DNA of 35,379 bases from BOG-1112 sp964611335 (GTDB lineage Bacteria > Bdellovibrionota_B > Oligoflexia > Oligoflexales > Bog-1112), in NCBI GenBank assembly GCA_964611335.1, contig CAZSXR010000010.1, positions 1 to 35,379 of the forward strand, in the 5' to 3' direction. The position numbers and the translations under genes are program-made. Of the stretch, positions 1-4,933 are shown one piece after another. The notes below the pieces were generated by a model. That model did not search any database. It had not been told where the DNA came from and saw only the letters and a program-made list of their open reading frames with translations. Position 1 is the stretch's first letter, and each line of letters opens with the position of its first letter.

Positions 1-55
1 TTTTATCTGCTCTAGTTCTTGGTCGGTAAATAAATTAAATGCAACTTGTTCCTCT
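1..55. repeat. Terminal redundancy, left copy (circular contig overlap)
   Basis: These 55 bases are identical to the last 55 bases of the window. A perfect 55-base repeat at both contig ends is the usual mark of a circular molecule assembled with a 55-base k-mer. A gene reads continuously across the join, which supports circularity rather than a biological terminal repeat. Confidence 0.93.
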
Positions 56-126
56 TCGATGCGAGAGGAGTATAAAACTATGGTTAGGTTTTCTAACTCT
101 TGAATATCATCTAAATAAACCTTCAC
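1..126 (-). CDS. Small early protein, N-terminal part (gene crosses the contig join)
   Basis: A GTG start at 126 has a good ribosome binding site, AAGGAG at 135-140. The frame is open to base 1 and continues without a break at 35324 down to a TAA at 35163, giving a 95-residue protein once the circle is closed. The N-terminus reads MKVYLDDIQELENL. The protein is acidic and probably helical, with no signal peptide or membrane segment. I do not recognise a family. It lies in the run of small early genes between the replication block and the late regulator. Confidence 0.75.
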   Translation of the reverse strand, partial: MKVYLDDIQELENLTIVLYSSRIEEEQVAFNLFTDQELEQIK

Positions 127-184
127 GACTTTTGCTCCTTATTTTTCACCATCGATACAATTTCACTAACAAAAATAGTCCCTT

Positions 185-340
185 TCAATTTCTTAATTTC
201 TTAGTTTCATGATCCGTATTGTACTTAATCATATCTAAGTGACCTTTAAAGATTCTATTAATAACATCTAGTAACTGCTCTTTTGTGCAGTCTTGTAATC
301 TTTTTCCTTGAAAAATTAATTCATCGTTATCGCTTGTCAT
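185..340 (-). CDS. Small hypothetical protein, 51 aa
   Basis: The ATG at 340 is preceded by AAGGAG at 345-350, and the frame runs 51 codons to a TGA. Its start overlaps the end of the upstream gene by 14 bases, as is usual in this operon. The protein begins MTSDNDELIFQGKRLQDC and is charged and soluble, with a probable helix around residues 20-40. No family is recognised. About 58 bases without an obvious gene follow before the next start at 126. Confidence 0.65.
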   Translation of the reverse strand: MTSDNDELIFQGKRLQDCTKEQLLDVINRIFKGHLDMIKYNTDHETKKLRN

Positions 341-605
341 CTTGCTCCTTATCTAATTCTTTCAAAACGTCTTCTATAGTTTGTAAGTGCTGTTCAACAA
401 CTGATTCGCGTTTATTCATATCGACACCAAGCCAATTCGTAATAACTTTACGCTCTCTTCCTTTCTCAAACCCGTAGCGGATGCAGGCGTTGCGATACTT
501 TTTAAAAGCTGCCAGAACCTCTTCTCTATACTCTGCAAGATAATGTTCATCAACATATTCGCCCAACATATAATCTTCTATACTTCCCAACTCCTCGCGT
601 GTCAT
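327..605 (-). CDS. Hypothetical protein, 92 aa
   Basis: The ATG overlaps the stop of the upstream gene (AAATGAC), and an AAGGAG motif lies about 8 bases upstream, so both coupling and a good binding site support this start. The protein is charged and mostly helical, with a hydrophilic C-terminus ending DKEQDDKR. It has no signal peptide, membrane segment or cysteine pair. It resembles other small phage early proteins only in size and context; the function is unknown. Confidence 0.7.
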   Translation of the reverse strand: MTREELGSIEDYMLGEYVDEHYLAEYREEVLAAFKKYRNACIRYGFEKGRERKVITNWLGVDMNKRESVVEQHLQTIEDVLKELDKEQDDKR

Positions 606-844
606 TTCTGCTGCTCCTTAATTTTCTCCTCTGCTAAATTAAATAATTTACAAATTCTCAATTTTTCTTCTAAAGTTAATCCTCCATAGTCGGCAAAATT
701 CTTAGCAAAAATATACTCATCAAGTGGATTTAGAAGGTTATTACATTCGTTTGTTGTAATTGTAAAAACGCCTGTGCTATTAGGGTCTTTTGAAAATTGT
801 AAACTTAAATCTGCATATTGTTTAGCTCTAAACTTCTTAGTCAT
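602..844 (-). CDS. Hypothetical protein, 80 aa
   Basis: An 80-residue soluble protein beginning MTKKFRAKQYADLSLQF. Its start overlaps the 41-aa gene upstream by 8 bases and its stop overlaps the next ATG as ATGA, so it sits in a tightly coupled series. The C-terminal third is predicted helical and ends with a run of charged residues. The binding site is weak, which fits translational coupling. No family is recognised. Confidence 0.68.
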   Translation of the reverse strand: MTKKFRAKQYADLSLQFSKDPNSTGVFTITTNECNNLLNPLDEYIFAKNFADYGGLTLEEKLRICKLFNLAEEKIKEQQK

Positions 845-962
845 GTTCTTTACTTTTTAAAGATATAAACCCAAAGTAGTAATCTCCAATATTTATGCCT
901 GTAAAAAGACATATAACAGGACACATACGATACCATTGTGAACGCCAATAAAAAGTTATCAT
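837..962 (-). CDS. Small aromatic protein, 41 aa
   Basis: An ATG at 962 overlaps the TGA of the upstream gene (ATGA), and the frame runs 41 codons to a TAA at 837-839, overlapping the next gene by 8 bases. The N-terminal half is rich in Trp, Tyr and Cys (MITFYWRSQWYRMCPVIC), followed by a short hydrophobic stretch, so membrane association is possible. It fills the only gap in this part of the operon, and the overlaps at both ends are the main support. Confidence 0.55.
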   Translation of the reverse strand: MITFYWRSQWYRMCPVICLFTGINIGDYYFGFISLKSKEHD

Positions 963-1321
963 TTCCCCTCGCTGAGTTTGGTTAAAACTTTAATAACTTC
1001 ATCTTTCACAATCCCCATAGCCATTACAAAGAATTCAGCTTGAAGAAATTCCTTATAGTCTGCTCCTTCCATATCGTCTAATCCTGCACTAGTTCTTTCT
1101 TCTATGACTTCTAGAACTGATTGTTTTATCTCCTGAATCGCCTCGGCTCGGGCTTGTTTTGTTTTTGATTCAAGTAGATCGATATAATCAAATAATGTAG
1201 ACATGTGATCGATTCTTGGTTCATACCACGTTGTATATTCTTCATATTCAGGAGCCTTATCGCCATAAAGCCATTTACGAATTTCTAAAACATCTGTCTT
1301 TAGTTTCTCGTCGTTACTCAT
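959..1321 (-). CDS. Hypothetical helical protein, 120 aa
   Basis: I place the start at 1321 rather than at an ATG nine bases upstream (1330), because the AGGAG motif is ten bases from 1321 but only one base from 1330. The protein begins MSNDEKLKTDVLEIRKWL. It has an N-terminal segment rich in Trp and Tyr, then a long helix around residues 45-75, is acidic and has no membrane segment. The first codons nearly repeat those of the preceding gene (MSNDERS). The stop overlaps the next ATG. No family is recognised. Confidence 0.7.
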   Translation of the reverse strand: MSNDEKLKTDVLEIRKWLYGDKAPEYEEYTTWYEPRIDHMSTLFDYIDLLESKTKQARAEAIQEIKQSVLEVIEERTSAGLDDMEGADYKEFLQAEFFVMAMGIVKDEVIKVLTKLSEGK

Positions 1322-1434
1322 GTTTGCCATTCTCCTAATTTTTCAAACTTATAATCGCTTATCCAATATTCATAAACATAAAATCTATTAGTGCCAGAAG
1401 TATAAGGTGGATAATCTTCGGGAGTAGCATGCAA
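1318..1434 (-). other. Alternative C-terminus reached by -1 frameshift at a T7 run
   Basis: If the ribosome slips back one base on the T7 run (1433-1439) after residue F48 of the gene starting at 1577, 38 further codons are read to a TGA at 1318-1320. This tail is soluble and protein-like (HATPEDYPPY, later YEYWISDYKFEKLGEW). Its stop overlaps the ATG of the next gene as ATGA, as elsewhere in this operon. The unshifted C-terminus instead becomes a short hydrophobic stretch. The observed frame may therefore reflect a one-base deletion, an assembly error or programmed shifting. Confidence 0.5.
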
Positions 1435-1577
1435 AAAAATTCAGCCACTTCTTGAGCATCCTTTACTATTAAAGGAGAGCAAATTCCCCCAAAGGTTATC
1501 TTGTACCGCCTACGAGGAAAGTAATAACCCAGATAATAATAAAATTTTTCAGTAAAGCTTCTTTCGTCGTTACTCAT
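1359..1577 (-). CDS. Hypothetical protein, 72 aa as read; probably frameshifted at a T7 run
   Basis: The ATG overlaps the upstream stop as ATGA. Residues 1-48 are soluble and basic-aromatic (MSNDERSFTEKFYYYLGYYF) and lead to a helix ending VAEFF. There the gene meets seven T residues (1433-1439). In the zero frame the last 24 residues are an abrupt hydrophobic tail, while the -1 frame gives an 86-residue soluble protein that ends on the next gene's start. I therefore doubt that the 72-residue form is the native product. The slip site reads A_TTT_TTT, weaker than classic heptamers. Function unknown. Confidence 0.55.
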   Translation of the reverse strand: MSNDERSFTEKFYYYLGYYFPRRRYKITFGGICSPLIVKDAQEVAEFFCMLLPKIIHLILLALIDFMFMNIG

Positions 1578-1858
1578 ACCTTCCCCTTATTAAGCTCAGC
1601 CATGATGTCGTCGATTGAGTTAGCATAATCATTGTATAACGATTCAGTTCCTATACCTTCTCTCGCCAGCTCAACAACGTACGGGACTAGGAATTCAAAA
1701 TCTTTCTCTGTTATAAAGTACCCCTCTTCGATAGAATCTTCTCTTGCTACTTCTTCAAGTGGAATTTCGTTATCGTCTAGAAAAGCTACTGTTTCATAAA
1801 AAGCAGGTAATCCGCTTAACTTGTGCCATAGTTTTATTTTCTTTAAATGGTTACTCAT
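1574..1858 (-). CDS. Hypothetical acidic protein, 94 aa
   Basis: A 94-residue acidic protein beginning MSNHLKKIKLWHKLSGLP, mostly helical, with no export signal. Its stop overlaps the next ATG (ATGA). The ribosome binding site is weak. The frame upstream of the ATG is open for ten codons back to the TAA that ends the 30-aa zinc-ribbon fragment in the same frame, so this protein could be the C-terminal part of a once-longer zinc-ribbon protein. No family is recognised. Confidence 0.65.
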   Translation of the reverse strand: MSNHLKKIKLWHKLSGLPAFYETVAFLDDNEIPLEEVAREDSIEEGYFITEKDFEFLVPYVVELAREGIGTESLYNDYANSIDDIMAELNKGKV

Positions 1859-1888
1859 ATTTTCTTTCTTCTCAGGAAAGGCACACTC

Positions 1889-1981
1889 TTAACATAAATT
1901 ATCGCCCATAAAATCATAAGCTCCTTTCTTCTGGCAGTTATCGCAAAGTGTGGATTCTTCAAATTCTATTTCTCTACTCAT
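1889..1981 (-). CDS. Truncated zinc-ribbon peptide, 30 aa
   Basis: The ATG at 1981 overlaps the preceding TAG. The peptide has CDNC at residues 13-16 and ends at Cys30. A TAA follows immediately, and the next codons read Glu-Cys-Ala in the same frame. One base change (GAA to TAA) would turn LCEEC, a complete second Cys pair, into the observed LC-stop-EC. It therefore looks like a zinc ribbon cut between its last two ligands, with the downstream 94-aa gene in the same frame. It may be a decayed gene, a readthrough site or a real short peptide. Confidence 0.45.
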   Translation of the reverse strand: MSREIEFEESTLCDNCQKKGAYDFMGDNLC

Positions 1982-2177
1982 CTAATCCTCCCAACGGTTC
2001 AATACTTACACGTCTAGTATCCCTATAGCTTGTTGGTAAATAACTCGCGTTTGAATAGCCAGTTCCACACCCTAAACTAATAGTAGGAAACAAACTCGGT
2101 AGATAATTATGCAAGCAATATAATATCACTGCTGTTATGACAAACTGTTTCCCTATCCATAGAAATAATTTATTCAT
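1974..2177 (-). CDS. Small membrane protein, 67 aa
   Basis: The start at 2177 overlaps the stop of the upstream zinc-finger gene as TAATG. The protein begins MNKLFLWIGKQFVITAVILY, so the first 25-30 residues form one likely transmembrane helix. It is followed by a Gly/Ser/Tyr-rich soluble part that includes a single Cys and the sequence DTRRVSIEPLGG. It could be an inner-membrane protein made early after infection. Function unknown. Confidence 0.6.
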   Translation of the reverse strand: MNKLFLWIGKQFVITAVILYCLHNYLPSLFPTISLGCGTGYSNASYLPTSYRDTRRVSIEPLGGLDE

Positions 2178-2320
2178 TAATCTACAGCTCCACATCGTTT
2201 ACAAATTTTAATATGACTGCTAAAAGTTCCAGTTGTTTTAGTTTTGTTAAACACGACATACGGCTTGCATGAAAACCACTCCCACAAATGACCAAAGAAA
2301 AAGCACTTTATTTTATTCAT
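2177..2320 (-). CDS. DUF1660-like small zinc-finger protein, 47 aa
   Basis: The ATG at 2320 overlaps the end of the upstream gene, and the frame runs 47 codons to TAA. The sequence has the layout of the small phage DUF1660 family: an N-terminal Lys-Cys-(Phe)-Gly-His-Trp segment (KCFFFGHLWEW) and a C-terminal KICKRCGAVD with a CxxC pair. One Cys/His pair at each end could bind one zinc ion. The family assignment is from memory of its pattern. Such proteins occur in phage early regions with no known function. Confidence 0.6.
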   Translation of the reverse strand: MNKIKCFFFGHLWEWFSCKPYVVFNKTKTTGTFSSHIKICKRCGAVD

Positions 2321-2576
2321 CCTTCGCCTCGCTCGGTTGTTTAATTGGGGTTAAAAGATTAGTGCTATAGCTATATCGAATATCCCAAGGGTAAAAAGGG
2401 TTAATCGGATAAGAAAAGGGTCTGGCTTTTAGTAATGCCACTTCTATTTCTAAAGAAGTTACTCGTCTAAGTAATTCTTCATATGTAGATTTAGGAAAAT
2501 AATTAAGATGAAACTCTTTAATAGAGTCTATAGTCTTTGCTTTCTTTTTACTTGTTGCTTTTTTTGTTTTCATCAT
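2313..2576 (-). CDS. Hypothetical basic protein with helix, 87 aa
   Basis: I choose the ATG at 2576, which overlaps the upstream TGA (AATGATG), over a GTG twelve bases upstream. The first 20 residues are very lysine-rich (KKATSKKKAKT). A short coiled-coil-like helix follows (YEELLRRVTSLEIEVALLKA), then a Pro/Tyr-rich tail. The basic N-terminus suggests contact with nucleic acid, but no domain is recognised. The gene overlaps the next start by eight bases. Confidence 0.62.
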   Translation of the reverse strand: MMKTKKATSKKKAKTIDSIKEFHLNYFPKSTYEELLRRVTSLEIEVALLKARPFSYPINPFYPWDIRYSYSTNLLTPIKQPSEAKDE

Positions 2577-2872
2577 TGCCGTTGCCACTCCCCGTTAATA
2601 CGCTTCCAAACTTCGCCCGATGCTTTGCGGATTTCTGTTGGTTCTGTCCATTGATTTAAAGATAAGCAAGTATTAACGATACAAATATTATAAGTACCTC
2701 CTGCTTGTATCCAATCCCCAACCTCCAACTTAGGCTCGATGATTTCTCTAAGCACTACGTAACTATTAAATGTAATAACACTTTGCTCACGATGGTTTGT
2801 AATTATTTCGGCATTTAACCCTAGCTTATACCTCTTCCCCGTCTTCTCGCTTATGAATGTTTCGTCGGTCAT
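2573..2872 (-). CDS. Hypothetical protein, 99 aa, beta-rich
   Basis: The ATG overlaps the TGA of the upstream membrane peptide (AAATGACC). The sequence alternates hydrophobic and polar residues and looks beta-rich, with WIQAGGTYNICIV near the middle and a C-terminus ending WKRINGEWQRQ. There is no signal peptide or membrane helix. The similarity to small phage accessory proteins that carry a barrel-like fold is only impressionistic. No family assigned. Confidence 0.65.
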   Translation of the reverse strand: MTDETFISEKTGKRYKLGLNAEIITNHREQSVITFNSYVVLREIIEPKLEVGDWIQAGGTYNICIVNTCLSLNQWTEPTEIRKASGEVWKRINGEWQRQ

Positions 2873-2994
2873 TTCCCATGTACCTTATCTGCAAATTTAA
2901 TTGCTAAAATTACAATAATACCCATTACAATAGCTGCTAATAGAAAACTAGCTAGCACTTCTCCTAGTACCCACACAAAAAATGCCTGTATCAT
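2869..2994 (-). CDS. Single-pass membrane peptide, 41 aa
   Basis: The ATG at 2994 overlaps the TGA of the 21-codon ORF upstream, and its own TGA overlaps the ATG of the next gene. The 41 residues are dominated by one long hydrophobic stretch (residues 4-33, including LASFLLAAIVMGIIVILAI) with a short basic tail, KFADKVHGK. This is a typical single transmembrane helix with a cytoplasmic end. Overlaps on both sides make it a convincing gene. Function unknown. Confidence 0.62.
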   Translation of the reverse strand: MIQAFFVWVLGEVLASFLLAAIVMGIIVILAIKFADKVHGK

Positions 2995-3056
2995 ATCTTC
3001 GCCTTCTTGATTTTCTCGTCCATGATTTCTATGTGCGTGTTAAATACTTTGGTCAT
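2991..3056 (-). CDS. Micro-ORF, 21 aa, translationally coupled
   Basis: The ATG at 3056 overlaps the TGA of the upstream 134-aa gene, and its TGA at 2991-2993 overlaps the ATG of the downstream membrane peptide. The product would be MTKVFNTHIEIMDEKIKKAKI, written here as MTKVFNTHIEI followed by MDEKIKKAKI. It is charged and helical. Overlap at both ends suggests that ribosomes pass through it, either making a micro-protein or keeping coupling intact. There is no separate strong binding site. Confidence 0.4.
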   Translation of the reverse strand: MTKVFNTHIEIMDEKIKKAKI

Positions 3057-3457
3057 ATACTTTCCTCTGAAAAATCTGAAAAGCTAACGCTCTCACTGTA
3101 ATATCCATTAGAGGTTCCATACCAACGTATATCAACATATCCTTTTATTGTTGCAAGTTTATAGAACGTCCAAGTAAAGGATTCATCTGGATACTCTGGA
3201 AAATCAGGATCTACCTTAGGAGAGTCAGAATTAGATGATTCTTCTGCTACTAATACAGGAGTGTTAATTAGATTCTCTAAATCACCTGCGATACTTTCTA
3301 TGTATACGGATTCACAGCAATCTTGGTCGTGATAAAGTTTGTAAATCTTTCCGTCGTTGCAGTAAAAAACTAACTCTTCGTTGTTTTTTTGTTCAATCTT
3401 TTCAATTATCTTTCCTTTGAGAATCGAAAACTCTATTTCATCTTTCCAATAATTCAT
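3053..3457 (-). CDS. Hypothetical acidic protein, 134 aa
   Basis: The ATG is preceded by GAGGTGG about eight bases upstream. The protein is strongly acidic, with an N-terminal beta-rich part (residues 1-45, including a Cys pair DCCES), an acidic linker rich in Ser, Asp and Pro (SSNSDSPKVDPDFPEYPDES), and an aromatic C-terminal part with YVDIRWYGTSNGYY. Acidic small proteins in early regions include DNA mimics, but nothing here proves that role. No family is recognised. Confidence 0.68.
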   Translation of the reverse strand: MNYWKDEIEFSILKGKIIEKIEQKNNEELVFYCNDGKIYKLYHDQDCCESVYIESIAGDLENLINTPVLVAEESSNSDSPKVDPDFPEYPDESFTWTFYKLATIKGYVDIRWYGTSNGYYSESVSFSDFSEESI

Positions 3458-3478
3458 AACTCAACCACCTCTGTTTTT

Positions 3479-3592
3479 CTATAAATCAAATTCATCTGCG
3501 TGTATATACATCGGAACTAGTATTGCTAACAATAAAAGTAATAATACTAACCCGACGATTAAACACATTATTAATAATAAAATCTCAAACAT
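3479..3592 (-). CDS. Hydrophobic single-pass membrane peptide, 37 aa
   Basis: The ATG at 3592 follows a terminator-like hairpin directly, with AGGGA as a close binding site, and runs 37 codons to a TAG. Residues 4-26 are almost all Leu, Ile and Val (part: ILLLIMCLIVGLVLLLLLLA), followed by VPMYIHADEFDL. It is a single transmembrane helix with a short acidic tail. Placement between terminator and next gene supports it, but similarity evidence is missing. Confidence 0.5.
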   Translation of the reverse strand: MFEILLLIMCLIVGLVLLLLLLAILVPMYIHADEFDL

Positions 3593-3602
3593 ATTTCCCT
3601 AT

Positions 3603-3633
3603 AAAAAAAGCCGAATCAAGAAACCGCTCGGCT
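3603..3633 (-). terminator. Terminator-like hairpin, minus strand
   Basis: On the minus strand AGCCGA and TCGGCT (3628-3633 and 3609-3614) form a 6-bp GC-rich stem with a 13-base loop, followed by seven U residues (3603-3609). It sits just before the start at 3592, so its U-tract almost touches the next ribosome binding site. Confidence 0.65.
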
Positions 3634-3658
3634 AACACGGCTTTACTTTTTCCTACTA

Positions 3659-3808
3659 CTAACGAAATTTTTTAATTTTTAACGAGTCTGAGAATGCTTT
3701 AATAACTAAAGTCATTCTTGTGTCATAATCTAAGAACAAAGGTTCAAATCTAAGAGTTTGATTTTCTTTTTTCTTAAAGAACGAAAATAAATAATTTATC
3801 AATTTCAT
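3659..3808 (-). CDS. Small basic protein, 49 aa
   Basis: The ATG at 3808 has a strong binding site (GGGGA, five bases upstream) and the frame runs 49 codons to a TAG. It begins MKLINYLFSFFKKKENQTL, with an amphipathic aromatic N-terminus, and ends in a basic stretch, LKIKKFR. It could attach to the membrane surface or bind nucleic acid. A terminator hairpin follows 25 bases downstream. No family is recognised. Confidence 0.6.
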   Translation of the reverse strand: MKLINYLFSFFKKKENQTLRFEPLFLDYDTRMTLVIKAFSDSLKIKKFR

Positions 3809-3820
3809 AATTTCCCCTTT

Positions 3821-4099
3821 TTAAAAATTCTCTACGTAAATATCTACAGGTCTATTTCCTATCATTACTTGACCAACTGATTTAATTCTTTTTAGCTTTT
3901 TTAACTCTGCTAACCTTCCTGATACAGAATGTGGAACTATGCCTGTAATTTCACTTATTTCTTTAAAATGAAGCGGCTTACTAGATTTAACGATTGCCTC
4001 TAAAACTATAGATAACAAAGATTGTTTAACTGGTAATATTGAATTATGTGCTTCAATACTATTTAAATTTCCTTTGTGTTTATTGCTGCAAATATCCAT
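3821..4099 (-). CDS. Winged helix-turn-helix DNA-binding protein, 92 aa
   Basis: Residues 27-85 have the pattern of a winged HTH: LLSIVLEAIVKSSKPLHF leads into KEISEITG, then VPHSVSGRLAELKKL as recognition helix, and a beta wing (GQVMIGNRPVDIYV). This layout is close to phage and plasmid regulators that open with a helix and a small beta-hairpin. Its start lies 20 bases inside the upstream nuclease gene. It probably regulates early or replication genes or helps the neighbouring nuclease. The target is unknown. Confidence 0.65.
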   Translation of the reverse strand: MDICSNKHKGNLNSIEAHNSILPVKQSLLSIVLEAIVKSSKPLHFKEISEITGIVPHSVSGRLAELKKLKRIKSVGQVMIGNRPVDIYVENF

Positions 4100-4490
4100 T
4101 TATCAACCCTTTCTTTTTTCTTTTATATTTAAACTCAACTTCAAATACTGCTTTTGTTTTTTCAACTTCTGAAAAATCTTCTAATGTCACTGTTTTAATT
4201 TCGACCGAACCATCAACTCGCCAGCCGTGTAGCTCTATTTTGCCTTTGTTTTGTAACCACTTAATCGCAGATGCCAGACACAGGATTTTTTTATATCTCT
4301 CGTTTAAATGTGATGCTGTTGTTGTTTGAACTCCTATAAACTCTAAATCCCCAATTGCTAAAATATCTATGAATCCTAATAGATCAGTGCTGAACATAGT
4401 TCCACGAATAACTTGCTCAGTGTCTGCAACGTAATAGCCCTTTTTAATCATTAATTGTTTACTTAATTTTTGTGTTGGAATCCTTGCCAC
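4080..4490 (-). CDS. PD-(D/E)XK / VRR-NUC-like nuclease, 136 aa
   Basis: A GTG start at 4490 lies three bases past the upstream stop. The core FSTDLLGFIDILAIGDLEFIG followed by VQTTT (split here; D36, D42, E50, Q55) has the spacing of the PD-(D/E)XK fold seen in VRR-NUC-like phage nucleases, in which the lysine is often changed. The later segment with KGKIELHGWR also fits that family. Phages place it beside replication genes, where it is thought to cut branched or damaged DNA. Exact substrate not deducible; Holliday junction resolvase is an alternative label. Confidence 0.65.
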   Translation of the reverse strand: MARIPTQKLSKQLMIKKGYYVADTEQVIRGTMFSTDLLGFIDILAIGDLEFIGVQTTTASHLNERYKKILCLASAIKWLQNKGKIELHGWRVDGSVEIKTVTLEDFSEVEKTKAVFEVEFKYKRKKKGLINGYLQQ

Positions 4491-4492
4491 GC

Positions 4493-4933
4493 TTAATGCT
4501 CCAAAACTACGACTTCAGTTAGTGTTTGTACCAAAACCATAGAAATAATGTTTCCAAATTTAATTGCATCGTTTTTTGGATAAAAAGACCAAGCAATACC
4601 GCGAGGATGTTTTGATACTACTGGCATGTATCCCTCTTTAATTTTTGCTCTAAATGCTTTTACTTCGTGAAAATCATATTTTGATTGTTCAACTGAATAT
4701 GAATTAGTTTGAAAAGAATTATTTCTTGATAATAAAATTACTAAATCATCTACATCAGGAGCATTCCGATTATTCTTTGCTCTATAATCTTCAAATGCTT
4801 TTAATATTTCTTGCTTTGAATAGTTTTCTAATCTTTCATGCCAATGCATTACATGCCCTTTACCTAGCTTGGCATGAGGATATTTATATATTATCTGCCC
4901 GATTACTTCTAAAACCTCGTTAGGTGAACTCAT
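4493..4933 (-). CDS. Probable helicase loader or replisome organiser, 146 aa
   Basis: The ATG overlaps the stop of the replication initiator gene (ATGA). The N-terminal 70 residues are helical, with a phrase common to phage helicase loader or inhibitor proteins: WHERLENYSKQEILKAFEDY, followed by a Pro-Asp segment (NAPDVDDLVILL). The rest is less structured and includes an aromatic patch. Position directly after the initiator and before the nuclease supports a role in loading the host helicase. No ATPase motif is visible, so it would be of the G39P or lambda P type rather than DnaC type. Inference moderate. Confidence 0.5.
   Translation of the reverse strand: MSSPNEVLEVIGQIIYKYPHAKLGKGHVMHWHERLENYSKQEILKAFEDYRAKNNRNAPDVDDLVILLSRNNSFQTNSYSVEQSKYDFHEVKAFRAKIKEGYMPVVSKHPRGIAWSFYPKNDAIKFGNIISMVLVQTLTEVVVLEH

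Noticed and set aside
1..55. Biological direct terminal repeat
   Set aside because: 55 bases equals a common assembly k-mer and a gene reads through the join; terminal repeats of phages are usually longer or not k-mer sized.
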